This document shows, in pieces, positions 1 to 7,872 of a stretch of 64,000 nt of DNA. Source of the DNA: an uncultured Azospirillum sp. (GTDB lineage: Bacteria > Pseudomonadota > Alphaproteobacteria > RF32 > CAG-239); the NCBI GenBank assembly GCA_900538765.1, contig UQAB01000006.1, positions 1 through 64,000 of the forward strand, given 5' to 3'. The translations under genes were made by a program, and so were the position numbers. Position 1 is the first letter of the stretch. Every line of letters begins with the position of its first letter. Below the pieces are notes generated by a model. The model was not told the origin of the DNA, searched no databases, and saw only the letters and a list, made by a program, of their open reading frames with translations.

Positions 1-237
1 CAGGCACGATGTAAGCATCGCGCTTCTTTCTGTACGGAACAACCAACAGCGAACTGATCGCTCACCTCGCAGGTGTGACAAGTGTGGACAGTCACTTTGA
101 TGGTGTTGTGGTGTGTCTATGTGTGTTCCTGACTTGGGTACAATACCGGAAATAAGAGAAGCATAAACATTGCCCGTTTCGTAGCAAAAAATGCACGAAA
201 TTGACAGTAACATTATCTTGCTGATATTCGTCATCAT
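1..237 (-). CDS. Possible secreted protein, 3' end outside window
   Basis: An open frame on the minus strand begins at an ATG at 235-237 (or 232-234) and runs without a stop off the left edge, about 78 codons. A GGAGGG ribosome binding sequence lies immediately upstream (239-244), which favours the second ATG. The start MMTNISKIMLLSISCIFC looks like a signal peptide: a lysine, a hydrophobic stretch, then VYAS as a possible cleavage site. I do not recognise the rest, which is rich in His, Ser and Cys. It could still be a chance open frame, because only part is visible. Confidence 0.35.
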   Translation of the reverse strand, partial: MMTNISKIMLLSISCIFCYETGNVYASLISGIVPKSGTHIDTPQHHQSDCPHLSHLRGERSVRCWLFRTERSAMLTSCL

Positions 238-282
238 ACCCTCCACACTTGTCATCACAAAAATACTATAACATAAAAAAAT

Positions 283-300
283 TTAGTGTTCAATCACTAA
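283..300. terminator. Small hairpin between divergent genes
   Basis: TTAGTG and CACTAA form a short stem with loop ttcaat. On the minus strand it is followed by a run of seven T, on the plus strand by a weaker T-rich stretch. It may be a weak terminator; no minus-strand gene upstream of it is visible, so its role is unclear. Confidence 0.3.
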
Positions 301-380
301 TTTTAATAAAAGATAAAAAAAACGACAAATATGACCAGGCTTTTATATAAAATTAACCCCCGCTGCTTATAGTATGTTCC

Positions 381-791
381 ATGATGAAGAAATTCTGTGC
401 CATAATGTCGGCATTCCTTTTGTCCGGCTGCATCTTTCAGCCGGCTGAACCGGAAAACGAAGCCTTTCTGCCGCTCAGCGAACAATACCGCCGCTGTGGT
501 ATCCGCCAGACGCGCCTCCATGTCCGCAACGGCAGCGCTCTTGCCGCCGGAAAGGGACAGACTTCTTACGAAACGGCGGCCGCCTGCCTGGCTTTTCTGA
601 AAGCGGAAGACAGCCCCGTCACCGACACGGCTCAGAACGTTTCTTCCCGCATTACGCAAAGTTCCGTTGGCGCCCGATACTACCGCGCCCTGTGCAAACA
701 GCCTTCATGGCAAAATACCGCAGGCTGCGGCTGGCAAAAAACAACCCGCTGGAACTTCACCCCGCATGATCTTTCTTATATTGATAATTAA
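381..791 (+). CDS. Small lipoprotein, unknown function
   Basis: The 136-residue product starts with a lysine-containing n-region and hydrophobic stretch ending in the lipobox LSGC (cysteine near residue 17), so it should be a lipoprotein processed by signal peptidase II. After the cysteine it is proline-rich, then carries several cysteines (about residues 39, 69, 104, 115) that could form disulfides in the periplasm. Start 381 or the adjacent ATG at 384 are equally possible; the ribosome site is weak. It lies 14 nt upstream of a second small lipoprotein, so the two are probably co-transcribed. I recognise no family. Confidence 0.7.
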   Translation: MMKKFCAIMSAFLLSGCIFQPAEPENEAFLPLSEQYRRCGIRQTRLHVRNGSALAAGKGQTSYETAAACLAFLKAEDSPVTDTAQNVSSRITQSSVGARYYRALCKQPSWQNTAGCGWQKTTRWNFTPHDLSYIDN

Positions 792-805
792 AAGGACATA
801 AAAAA

Positions 806-1105
806 ATGAAACTCAAACTCGTTTTAGCCACCATTATCCTTCTCTCTTCCTGCGCCAAACTGGAAAGCCTGACCCAAGTCGGCAGCAATGCCACCGCCGA
901 AGAAAAATTTCGCGCCTGTGCCGTCAACGAAGTCAGCGCCAAAATGAAAGCCGGTACCTTGTTCAATCAGGGTTTTACCGCCACCAAAGACGAAATCGTC
1001 AGCACCTGTCTGAAAAAACTGGCATTGCAGGCCGCCGGTATTGATGCCGAAGCCGACAGCATCACTGACGGCATTCTCTCCAAATTTATCGGCAGCGGCA
1101 AATAA
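806..1105 (+). CDS. Small lipoprotein, unknown function
   Basis: A 99-residue protein with a signal sequence ending in the lipobox LSSC (cysteine at residue 16) and a mature part of about 83 residues with two cysteines (FRACAV and VSTCLK) that could pair. AAAGGA lies 8-10 nt before the ATG. It follows the lipoprotein gene at 381 by 14 nt and is followed by a strong palindromic terminator, so the two form a small operon. The family is not recognised; a periplasmic or outer-membrane lipid-anchored role is inferred from the lipobox only. Confidence 0.75.
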   Translation: MKLKLVLATIILLSSCAKLESLTQVGSNATAEEKFRACAVNEVSAKMKAGTLFNQGFTATKDEIVSTCLKKLALQAAGIDAEADSITDGILSKFIGSGK

Positions 1106-1138
1106 AACCGCCCAGCCAATACTCATTCCAGCAAGAAA

Positions 1139-1164
1139 AAAGCCTTTCGTTAACGAAAGGCTTT
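1139..1164. terminator. Bidirectional intrinsic terminator
   Basis: A perfect 26-nt palindrome (AAAGCCTTTCGTT and its complement) with A-rich and T-rich flanks lies between the plus-strand lipoprotein gene and the convergent DUF805 gene, so it can serve both. Confidence 0.85.
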
Positions 1165-1171
1165 AACATTT

Positions 1172-2212
1172 TTATTGCCACTGCTTCAACTGCTTAACAA
1201 CCAGATAAAACTTCTGTTTTGCAGGCCCGCTGTCCATAGGCAGCAAATCAGTCCCCTCACGATCTATATAGGAACAAACCTCCGCCATCGTCATTCTATC
1301 GTTGTATTCCTCTGACCATTGCAGATTTTCTACCAACATACCTTCCTCCTTGGCAACATTCTGAAGAATCAACTTCTTTCTGACATACTCAAACTCGGCA
1401 ACAATATCTTCTTTCGGCTCAGCACCCTCATCTTTCCGCATATACTCCAAAAGACTCTTCAAAGTCCCGCCATGACTGGACATCTCTCTGTCAAGCACCT
1501 CTATTTCCGCAGCAAATTTTGTAGAAAAAGCGTCAGGAAGATGTGTCATATCATAACCTTGCTTGCGGCAAAACTCTTTATACTCCACAACATTACGATA
1601 AATATAATCAACCGCAAAAAACAAATCATGGTCGTCCGAACGTTGGGACGTTTTTACCTCTCCAAGATCCCGTTTCACAGCGTTGTTTATAGCATAAGTG
1701 ACAATTAAGTTTGACCCCCAAAAAACCGCTACCAACACAATACAAAAACTGAGAGGATATTTCAGCAAAACACTCCTTTGCGACATATCCGGTTTCTCCA
1801 TCGCTTTAGAGAAAAGTAAAATAAAACTGATAATAAGCCAAACAATTGTCAAAAGAGCAAAAAACACTTCAAATAAAAGATTTCCCACCCCGGACACTCT
1901 AAAAGCCCTTAAAACAAAATCCGCCCATGTTAATAAAACAAAAACAGAAATATAGGCTGTTCCGTTCACCCCCATACTCCGGCATCTCTTTTGCATCAAA
2001 GCCAAAGTAGAATAAAAAGCAACTCCGGAAAAAACAACAATAAATAAAGAACTCCCCAAATCAGAATGGATAAACATTCCACCCAAAAAACCAAGACACC
2101 AAAACATCAGACAGAGCGCTACAGTACCGCCCAAATAAGCCAACCGCCCGATTGTCCCCTCATAAGAAAAAAAGAAATCCGCAAAACTAAACTTTTTACC
2201 GCTATTTTCCAT
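1172..2212 (-). CDS. DUF805-type membrane protein with soluble C-terminal region
   Basis: The 346-residue protein starts with FFFSYEGTIGRLAYLGG, the characteristic opening of DUF805 inner-membrane proteins, followed by about five hydrophobic segments up to residue ~185. The rest (about 186-346) is charged and predicted soluble, with EYKEFCRKQGYD and a Lys/Glu-rich helical part, an extension that ordinary DUF805 proteins of about 120 residues lack. The start is supported by GGGAGG six nt before the ATG. Function of DUF805 is not established. It is transcribed toward the shared terminator at 1139-1164. Confidence 0.75.
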   Translation of the reverse strand: MENSGKKFSFADFFFSYEGTIGRLAYLGGTVALCLMFWCLGFLGGMFIHSDLGSSLFIVVFSGVAFYSTLALMQKRCRSMGVNGTAYISVFVLLTWADFVLRAFRVSGVGNLLFEVFFALLTIVWLIISFILLFSKAMEKPDMSQRSVLLKYPLSFCIVLVAVFWGSNLIVTYAINNAVKRDLGEVKTSQRSDDHDLFFAVDYIYRNVVEYKEFCRKQGYDMTHLPDAFSTKFAAEIEVLDREMSSHGGTLKSLLEYMRKDEGAEPKEDIVAEFEYVRKKLILQNVAKEEGMLVENLQWSEEYNDRMTMAEVCSYIDREGTDLLPMDSGPAKQKFYLVVKQLKQWQ

Positions 2213-2497
2213 AAAACGCCTCCCTTATCCTGCGTCGCCGTATAAATTAAGACAACATTCCGCCGCATAAAATTCATCATTTTTGTTATACCAACAAAAA
2301 TCATCAACCACAACGCGCAAACTTACCCTTGTGCAAAAAAATACGCCCACGTTATTTTGTCAAAAAAACTTGTCTTATAATAAACTTTATGATATGATAC
2401 TGCCATTAAAAAGTATTATTATAGCCAATTATTGAACTATCAAAATTGTTTCTGATATACTATTTTAATTATGTCTAATCTTTTAAAATAAAAAAAC

Positions 2498-2965
2498 ATG
2501 AAAAAAATTGAAACTTTTACATTACCGGAAACAAGATTCCTGTCAAATTTTTATCCTTACAAAAATAAACAAGGAGAAAAATATCCCGAAAAAGTATCCG
2601 TGACCTATGAAGGCATAGAATTTGACTGTACGGAAAACGCCTATCAGGCAGCAAAATCTCTTAACATTGAACTAAGAAAAGAAATAAGCCGCATGAATCC
2701 TTTTCAATCAAAAAAATATTGGATTGGCAAAGAGGAACAAATACGCCCTGACTGGGAAGAAATAAAAATTTCCGTCATGCGAGAACTCATTTTTCAAAAG
2801 TTCACAAACAACCCGCAGCTTAAGCAAATGCTTCTCGACACGGAAGACGCACTTCTGGAAGAAGGAAACACCTGGGAAGATACCTATTGGGGCATCTGCA
2901 ACGGTATTGGCGAAAATAACCTCGGCAAAATTCTTATGGAAATCCGCGATAGCCTCAAGCAATAA
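2498..2965 (+). CDS. NADAR family (YbiA-like) N-glycosidase
   Basis: The 155-residue product has the NADAR hallmarks: FLSNFYP near residue 15, the ENAYQAAK motif near 48-55, W with VMRELIFQKF in the middle, and a C-terminal WGICNGIGENNLGKILMEIR. Characterised relatives (YbiA/RibX) hydrolyse the N-glycosidic bond of reactive riboflavin-pathway intermediates; other NADAR proteins act on ADP-ribose-type modifications, some in phage or defence contexts. Length fits a single-domain member. It stands alone, preceded by about 280 bp of very AT-rich DNA and followed by its own terminator. Substrate cannot be inferred here. Confidence 0.85.
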   Translation: MKKIETFTLPETRFLSNFYPYKNKQGEKYPEKVSVTYEGIEFDCTENAYQAAKSLNIELRKEISRMNPFQSKKYWIGKEEQIRPDWEEIKISVMRELIFQKFTNNPQLKQMLLDTEDALLEEGNTWEDTYWGICNGIGENNLGKILMEIRDSLKQ

Positions 2966-2979
2966 GCCGCCATTCAAAC

Positions 2980-3016
2980 AAAATACCCGAACCGCCTATA
3001 GGTTTCGGGTATTTTT
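2980..3016 (+). terminator. Intrinsic terminator after NADAR gene
   Basis: AAATACCCGAA pairs with TTCGGGTATTT across a short loop and is followed by TTTTT, 14 nt after the NADAR stop codon. Confidence 0.85.
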
Positions 3017-3078
3017 CTGCACATTTTTTCAACTCTGTATGTCTGGTGAGAGCCTCCGGCTCAACCCCGGACAAAAAA

Positions 3079-3140
3079 ACCGGGAATCTTCCCGTTGCCA
3101 CATAAAAAAAATCTCCTATAAAGGAGATAATGGAGCGGGC
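3079..3140. repeat. Left copy of 61-bp direct repeat (tRNA 3' end plus terminator)
   Basis: This segment is a near-perfect copy (one extra A) of 3398-3458. It holds the last ten bases of the tRNA-Gly gene (GCCCGCTCCA on the minus strand), its terminator hairpin CTCCTataaAGGAG, and about 25 bp beyond. The remainder of the tRNA is absent. Such a duplication of a tRNA 3' end is what integration of an element at the tRNA leaves behind. Confidence 0.85.
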
Positions 3141-3397
3141 TGGAGGCAGAAAAAACTTCCAGTGGAAGTTTTTTCAACGACAGGCGAAAGTTTGTTAACC
3201 GGCGAGCTAGTGGAAACGACGCGACGCCGGTGTTACAAACCGAGTGACCGATGGCCGAAGCAAAAAGCAACTGACGTTGCTTTTTGAGAGGAGACACAAT
3301 GAGAGTTTTTGTTGTGAGCCAAGCTATACTTGAGCGATACAACAAATTTACTCGGAATTGGAGTTGTTGAGCCTTTAGGCGAAACTTACGCAGCTAG
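3141..3397. other. Non-coding structured spacer between the repeats
   Basis: No gene is visible. The stretch holds two strong hairpins with A/T flanks usable as terminators (3150-3174, ACTTCC/GGAAGT; 3262-3285, GCAAC/GTTGC) around a large inverted repeat with arms 3190-3204 and 3225-3240 (GTTTGTTAACCGGCG against its near complement) and a 20-nt loop. Open frames crossing it have no family resemblance and cut through the hairpins. It could be the remnant of a small tRNA-targeting element or a structured RNA. Confidence 0.5.
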
Positions 3398-3458
3398 ACC
3401 GGGAATCTTCCCGTTGCCACATAAAAAAATCTCCTATAAAGGAGATAATGGAGCGGGC
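3398..3458. repeat. Right copy of 61-bp direct repeat
   Basis: Matches 3079-3140 apart from one A in a homopolymer run. Here the repeat continues into the complete tRNA-Gly gene, so this is the native copy. Confidence 0.85.
3422..3446 (-). terminator. Terminator of tRNA-Gly
   Basis: On the minus strand ATCTCCT pairs with AGGAGAT across loop ttat, followed by a T run, starting three bases after the encoded CCA end. Confidence 0.8.
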
Positions 3459-3522
3459 AACGGGAATCGAACCCGCATTATAAGCTTGGGAAGCTCACGT
3501 TCTACCATTGAACTATGCCCGC
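3449..3522 (-). tRNA. tRNA-Gly (anticodon CCC)
   Basis: The minus strand folds into a full cloverleaf: acceptor GCGGGCA/TGCCCGC, D-arm with AGTTCAATGGTAGAAC, anticodon stem TGAGC/GCTTA with loop TTCCCAA giving anticodon CCC, and T-arm GCGGGTTCGATTCCCGT. Discriminator T and CCA are encoded. Its last ten bases and terminator are duplicated at 3079-3140. Confidence 0.95.
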
Positions 3523-3670
3523 ATGAACATACCGAACATACTACAAAATTTTTAGAAATCAACTTCTTTATCATAATTATTAAACAATTTATGCTCAGCT
3601 TGTTCAAAACTGTTAAACAATGGCGCCGTCCCACTAAATCTGTACTAATTGACCACAGAGCGCACTTTTA

Positions 3671-3800
3671 CTAAAAGTTCGAAGAGTGCGTTAGATAGAG
3701 TGATTTTAACGGCGGAAGTACCGCAACGTACATAGAAGTACGTGAGGACACTTACGACCGGAAAAAATCGCTCTAGATAACGTGCTATACGAACTTTTAG
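3671..3800. repeat. Long imperfect palindrome at the glyA stop codon
   Basis: The outer arms CTAAAAGTTCG (3671-3681) and CGAACTTTTAG (3790-3800) are perfect complements. Inside them GTTAGATAGAGTGATTTT and AAAATCGCTCTAGATAAC pair with a few mismatches, and the centre holds ACGTAC/GTACGT. The right arm includes the glyA stop codon, so the element abuts or has replaced the native 3' end. It may act as terminator or mRNA-stability structure, or be a dispersed palindromic repeat. Confidence 0.6.
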
Positions 3801-5059
3801 CCGTATATCGGAAAACGAGCCGCTAACATATCCACCACTTCCTTGCCGACACGTTCGATAACAGCCTGCTCGTCCGCCGTCCCGACGGCATCCGTCACAT
3901 CGGCAATCCAGTTGCCGACCTGAATAAACTCGGTTTCCTTAAAACCGCGGGTCGTCGCCGCCGGTGTGCCGACACGAATGCCTGAAGTAACTTTCGGCGG
4001 CATTGGATCAAAAGGAATGGCGTTTTTGTTGCAGGTCATATGCGCGGCTTCCAAAGCCTTTTCAACCACATCGCCGGTCAGATTTTTCGGCCGCAGGTCA
4101 ACCAACAGCAAATGAGTGTCAGTCCCGCCGGAAACCAAATCCAGCCCGCGCTTTTTCAGCGTTTCACCCAAAGCTTTGGCATTTTTCACCACCTGCGCGG
4201 CATAGTCCTTAAACTGTGGCGTTAAAGCCTCTTTGAAGCAAACCGCCTTGGCCGCAATAATATGCTCCAACGGCCCGCCTTGCGTCGCCGGGAAAATAGC
4301 GGAATCAATCTTCTTCGCAATCTCGGAATTGTTAGTCAAAATCATACCGCCGCGCGGCCCGCGCAAAGTCTTGTGCGTCGTCGTCGTCACCACATCGGCA
4401 TATTCCAACGGATTGGGATGCACCCCGCCGGCAACCAACCCGGCAAAATGCGCCATGTCCACCATCAGATAAGCCCCGACCTTGTCGGCAATCTCGCGAA
4501 AACGCTTAAAATCAATCTGCCGCGGATAAGCCGACCCGCCGGCAATAATCAGTTTCGGACGATTTTCGAGCGCCAGCCGCTCGGCCTGTTCATAATCAAT
4601 CAACCCGCTGTCCCGGCATACGCCATACTGTACGGCATTCAGCCACTTGCCCGAAAAAGACACTTTAGAGCCGTGCGTCAAATGTCCGCCGGCATCCAGC
4701 GACATCCCCATAATCACATCGCAGGGCTTGAGCAAAGCGACATAAACCGCGGTGTTAGCCTGAGAACCGGAATGCGGCTGAACATTAACGTAAGCGGCGT
4801 TAAAAAGTTCCTTCGCCCGTGCTCGCGCCAACTCCTCCACCACATCAATATATTCGCATCCGCCGTAATAACGGTGTGCCGGATAACCCTCGGCATATTT
4901 ATTGGTTAAAATCGAGCCTTGCGCTTCCAGAACCGCCGGCGACACAATATTTTCGGAGGCAATCAGTTCAATCTGGTTCTGCTGGCGTTTCAGCTCATTA
5001 TCAATCGCATCGGCGATTTCCGCATCTTCTTCCCACAAATTCTCCGTAAAATCCATCAT
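3797..5059 (-). CDS. glyA: Serine hydroxymethyltransferase
   Basis: Converts serine and tetrahydrofolate to glycine and 5,10-methylene-tetrahydrofolate in the cytoplasm using pyridoxal phosphate. The full-length product of about 420 residues shows [54 protein letters not shown] and the PLP-lysine site [16 protein letters not shown]. An upstream in-frame ATG at 5068 directly abuts GGAGG, so the ATG at 5059, eight nt beyond, is the better start; it lies two nt after the rpiB stop. The pair forms an operon common in alphaproteobacteria. The stop codon lies inside the palindrome at 3671-3800. Confidence 0.97.
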   Translation of the reverse strand: MMDFTENLWEEDAEIADAIDNELKRQQNQIELIASENIVSPAVLEAQGSILTNKYAEGYPAHRYYGGCEYIDVVEELARARAKELFNAAYVNVQPHSGSQANTAVYVALLKPCDVIMGMSLDAGGHLTHGSKVSFSGKWLNAVQYGVCRDSGLIDYEQAERLALENRPKLIIAGGSAYPRQIDFKRFREIADKVGAYLMVDMAHFAGLVAGGVHPNPLEYADVVTTTTHKTLRGPRGGMILTNNSEIAKKIDSAIFPATQGGPLEHIIAAKAVCFKEALTPQFKDYAAQVVKNAKALGETLKKRGLDLVSGGTDTHLLLVDLRPKNLTGDVVEKALEAAHMTCNKNAIPFDPMPPKVTSGIRVGTPAATTRGFKETEFIQVGNWIADVTDAVGTADEQAVIERVGKEVVDMLAARFPIYG

Positions 5060-5061
5060 CT

Positions 5062-5502
5062 CTAACATCCTCCGTAAACATCAATTTTTTCAATACGGCG
5101 CACATGGCGGCCACCCTCAAACGGCGTTTTCAAAAAAATGTCCAGCCGCTCGACTACCTCGTCATAAGTCATTGTCCGCGCGCCAAACACCGCCACGTTG
5201 GCGTTATTGTGTTCCCGCGCCAGACGTGCCGTTTCCGCACTGTAAAGCAGCGCCGCGCGAATGCCCTTGTGCCGGTTGGCGGCAATTGAAATGCCGATTC
5301 CCGTACCGCAAATCAAAACGCCTGAATCGGCAGCACCGTCCAAAACCGCCCGGCTCACTTTTTCGGCATAATCGGGATAATCGACCGATTCTGCCGAATA
5401 AGTTCCCAAATCGCTCATTTCCACCCCCAAAGAAGAATAATGTGCAATCAGTTTTTGTTTCAGCTCAAATCCGCCGTGATCTGCGGCAATCGCAATTTTC
5501 AT
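5062..5502 (-). CDS. rpiB: Ribose-5-phosphate isomerase B
   Basis: Interconverts ribose-5-phosphate and ribulose-5-phosphate in the non-oxidative pentose phosphate pathway. The product opens with [18 protein letters not shown] and contains [21 protein letters not shown] with the catalytic-region Cys and anion-binding Gly residues, plus [20 protein letters not shown] precedes the ATG at 5502; a longer frame starting at 5583 adds 27 residues without family support. Length of 146 residues is normal. It is the first gene of the rpiB-glyA operon. Confidence 0.95.
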   Translation of the reverse strand: MKIAIAADHGGFELKQKLIAHYSSLGVEMSDLGTYSAESVDYPDYAEKVSRAVLDGAADSGVLICGTGIGISIAANRHKGIRAALLYSAETARLAREHNNANVAVFGARTMTYDEVVERLDIFLKTPFEGGRHVRRIEKIDVYGGC

Positions 5503-5584
5503 GTCATTCTCCTCAGGTTGTCGTTTGTTCCGTATCATAACCAAGGTAAGATTATTTGCAACCCCTCCGCTCCAATAAGCCACA

Positions 5585-5613
5585 AAAAAAACCGGGGTTG
5601 CCCCGGTTTTTTT
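5585..5613 (-). terminator. Intrinsic terminator, mainly minus strand
   Basis: AACCGGGG and CCCCGGTT form a stem with loop caa or ttg and T runs on both strands. It sits two nt past the stop of the 5615-6961 gene and upstream of rpiB. Confidence 0.85.
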
Positions 5614-5614
5614 C

Positions 5615-6961
5615 TCACCTTTCGCAAAATCCTTTTTGCATTTTCAGAGCAAAATTCTCACTTTTAAAGGAATAGCAGTTTACCAAAGTCACATAACCAA
5701 ACAATTGCTTCAGTTCATCTTGGGTAAAAGGACGGCTCCAAGCCTCATAAATATCAAGCGGAAATATCATCGTGCCATCCAGGCTCTGATTAACATCCCA
5801 GTCCGAATTCAGATAAATTCCGTTTTGCAAAATGTTGAAATGAGACAACTTTCTGTTTTCCAAATAAGCTCTCGAAATTTCATCAACATCTGCGGCCACC
5901 TCTCTGGCCCTGGAAAAGCTGCACCGTGGATAACCGACATAAAACTGCGCATAATGCTTCTCGGAAAACTCCAAATCATAAAATGCCGTTTCCGCCGCAG
6001 CTTCTGCTGTCCGGGATAAAGCGCCGTTGCGATAAGCCGAAACAATCTCGACAAAAGTGTCGCGCAGAGAACGGGCATAAAAACCATCGGCAAATGTCTT
6101 CGCAAAAGTAAAGCCATGTCCTTCGGCCAACGCCTGAAACGAAGTAAAAGTCAAATAACACCCTGTTGGCATAAAAGCGTTTTGCACCCGTTTGAAATCA
6201 GAACTGACAAGAAAATACAGTCCCCCAATCCCGGAATGTAACCACCCGCCGCCATCAGCAAGATAACGGGCATAATCAGGAAACATCTCCTTAATTTTAT
6301 TGCCGTCAGCCAAATACCAATCCTCATAAGAAACATCCTGATTATAAATATAAGTCGGATCTTTTCTCTCAAACTGGCGGCTGCCGTCTCCCTCATAAAA
6401 AATCACGATATTGTTATACAAAATCGCACCGGGAAAATAAGCTGCCAGCCGCGCAGCGCCGAACAGGGAATAATCGTCAAGATTATAAACCACCATTTCA
6501 CCGATTAACACCCCCCAGATTCTATCTACCAAACGACAAGGCCATTCTTCACCGGGAAAACGGCTGATGCTGCCCTCCGTTTCACAAACATTGTTCGGCC
6601 GGTCTTTTGACGCATCGCAGCAAACCAGCTTATCGTAAAGCTCCTGCGGAATCTCTTTTTTCCTGCCATAAGCCATCAGCGACATTTGGGAAGAAAGCGC
6701 CTCATCCAACTGAGCTTTCAGAGAATAATCCACTTTCTCATCTTCCGGTTTGCCAATCTCCGGTTTACTTTTGCTGTCGCCAAAACGATTACACACCAAA
6801 AAAGCAGCCAGGCAAATCAGCAGTGCCAAAACAAGCCACGCCGCATCCCGGTTGACATAAGCCGTAAACTCATTGCCAAAAACAAAAATCAAACTAACCG
6901 CCCATAAAGCCAACAAAATAAAAGCTTTAGGATTTGCTCTTAATTTTTCTCTAATATCCAT
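5615..6961 (-). CDS. Membrane-anchored protein of unknown function
   Basis: The 448-residue product has two N-terminal hydrophobic helices (about residues 13-30 and 41-58), a short linker rich in Lys/Pro/Glu, then a large soluble domain of about 370 residues. The soluble part is aromatic-rich and contains EEWPCRLVDRIWGVLIGEMVVYN and FPLDIYEAWSRPFT. I recognise no family or catalytic motif. It is followed by its own terminator. Its start faces the inverted-repeat-flanked promoter at 7081-7190, which would drive this gene if that segment were flipped. Confidence 0.7.
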   Translation of the reverse strand: MDIREKLRANPKAFILLALWAVSLIFVFGNEFTAYVNRDAAWLVLALLICLAAFLVCNRFGDSKSKPEIGKPEDEKVDYSLKAQLDEALSSQMSLMAYGRKKEIPQELYDKLVCCDASKDRPNNVCETEGSISRFPGEEWPCRLVDRIWGVLIGEMVVYNLDDYSLFGAARLAAYFPGAILYNNIVIFYEGDGSRQFERKDPTYIYNQDVSYEDWYLADGNKIKEMFPDYARYLADGGGWLHSGIGGLYFLVSSDFKRVQNAFMPTGCYLTFTSFQALAEGHGFTFAKTFADGFYARSLRDTFVEIVSAYRNGALSRTAEAAAETAFYDLEFSEKHYAQFYVGYPRCSFSRAREVAADVDEISRAYLENRKLSHFNILQNGIYLNSDWDVNQSLDGTMIFPLDIYEAWSRPFTQDELKQLFGYVTLVNCYSFKSENFALKMQKGFCER

Positions 6962-7080
6962 AATAGTTAAAATTATATAAGTTTATAATAATTGTTAATT
7001 AGACTTAATTTAGCTACAGTTAGACAAAAAGTCAAGTCTGATTTTCTTTAACATTCTCATCTGTAAAAAATAGTTAACAC

Positions 7081-7190
7081 AAAACGGTCATTTAATGCGA
7101 AAGAAAAAACTGAGGAAATAAACAGCGCATTCATTATCATTGTTGACTATTGGCAGCCTTTTCTGTATGTTAAATAAAAATGACCGTTTT
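7081..7190. promoter_or_regulatory. Promoter flanked by 13-bp inverted repeats
   Basis: Perfect inverted repeats AAAACGGTCATTT (7081-7093) and AAATGACCGTTTT (7178-7190) enclose 84 bp. Inside is a good plus-strand sigma-70 promoter: TTGACT (7143-7148), 17 bp, TATGTT (7166-7171), pointing at the gene at 7216. A second, direct repeat TTAACACRAAAC occurs at 7074-7085 and 7194-7205. The layout fits either an invertible promoter switch or paired operators bound by the downstream HTH protein. Confidence 0.6.
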
Positions 7191-7215
7191 AATTTAACAC
7201 GAAACATTATCCCGA

Positions 7216-7776
7216 ATGAATTTTGCTTATATCAAAATAAACGAACCGGAAGAAATCATCAGGGCGCAAAAGCAAGCCATCAGCGCTTATGCCCGCCTCA
7301 ACAGCCTGAACATTGAAGACTTCCTCCTGGCTTCTGACTTTAGCTGTGCCGAAAGCCTTCCGCCCCACAGCACCATTATTGTTTCAGAAATCATCCGCCT
7401 CGGACAAACGGTAGGCGAAATAAAAAACAACCTTGAACAACTTCTGCCACAACACAAAATCATATCCGCGGCCGAAAATCTGACCTTTGACTTTTCCGCA
7501 GCCGATTTCCCATTTATCATGCAAGGCATAAACATCGCCTTATCCCTGCAAAAAAACGTCACATCTTATTCCACGCGGCGCAAACTTTCCGCGCTTAAAG
7601 CCTCCGGCGTCAAACTCGGCCATCCGGTTGGCAAAAAGCTGAAATCCAAACTGGCGCACCATAAAGCAGAAATCAAAAAACTGCTGGCCGACGGCATTTC
7701 AAAAGCCGAAATCGCCCGCCGTCTGAATCTCTCCCGCGCCAGCATTTACAATTTCCTCAAAAACCACCAAAACTAA
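7216..7776 (+). CDS. Serine-recombinase-like DNA-binding protein lacking the catalytic serine
   Basis: The 186-residue product has the layout of a small resolvase/invertase. The N-terminal part has the pattern of the resolvase domain, including STIIVSEIIRLGQTV where active enzymes have the (V)xxLDRLGRS arginine motif. The C-terminus GHPVGKKLKSK with EIKKLLADGISKAEIARRL is a clear Hin-type helix-turn-helix (about 140-183). However, the catalytic serine position (YxRVS) reads YIKIN, and the usual ERELI-type arginine helix is not visible, so strand exchange is unlikely. I infer a transcriptional regulator, possibly acting on the repeats upstream. It precedes cas1 in the same direction. Confidence 0.7.
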   Translation: MNFAYIKINEPEEIIRAQKQAISAYARLNSLNIEDFLLASDFSCAESLPPHSTIIVSEIIRLGQTVGEIKNNLEQLLPQHKIISAAENLTFDFSAADFPFIMQGINIALSLQKNVTSYSTRRKLSALKASGVKLGHPVGKKLKSKLAHHKAEIKKLLADGISKAEIARRLNLSRASIYNFLKNHQN

Positions 7777-7872
7777 CCCTCCCCGCCATATTAACAACGC
7801 CGTTAATCATATTTTTCATATTTGCCGCTATTCTTTTATTACAGAGTAACAGAAATAATGAGAGCAACGGCT

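Noticed and set aside
3061..3345. Minus-strand ORF of 94 codons across the structured insert
   Set aside because: Composition follows the hairpins and direct repeat; no ribosome site and no family.
3141..3397. Retron or msr/msd-type structured RNA
   Set aside because: No reverse transcriptase gene nearby; the structure is explained by terminators and one inverted repeat.
7216..7776. Active DNA invertase
   Set aside because: The YxRVS position reads YIKIN, so the nucleophile is missing; only the HTH domain is convincing.
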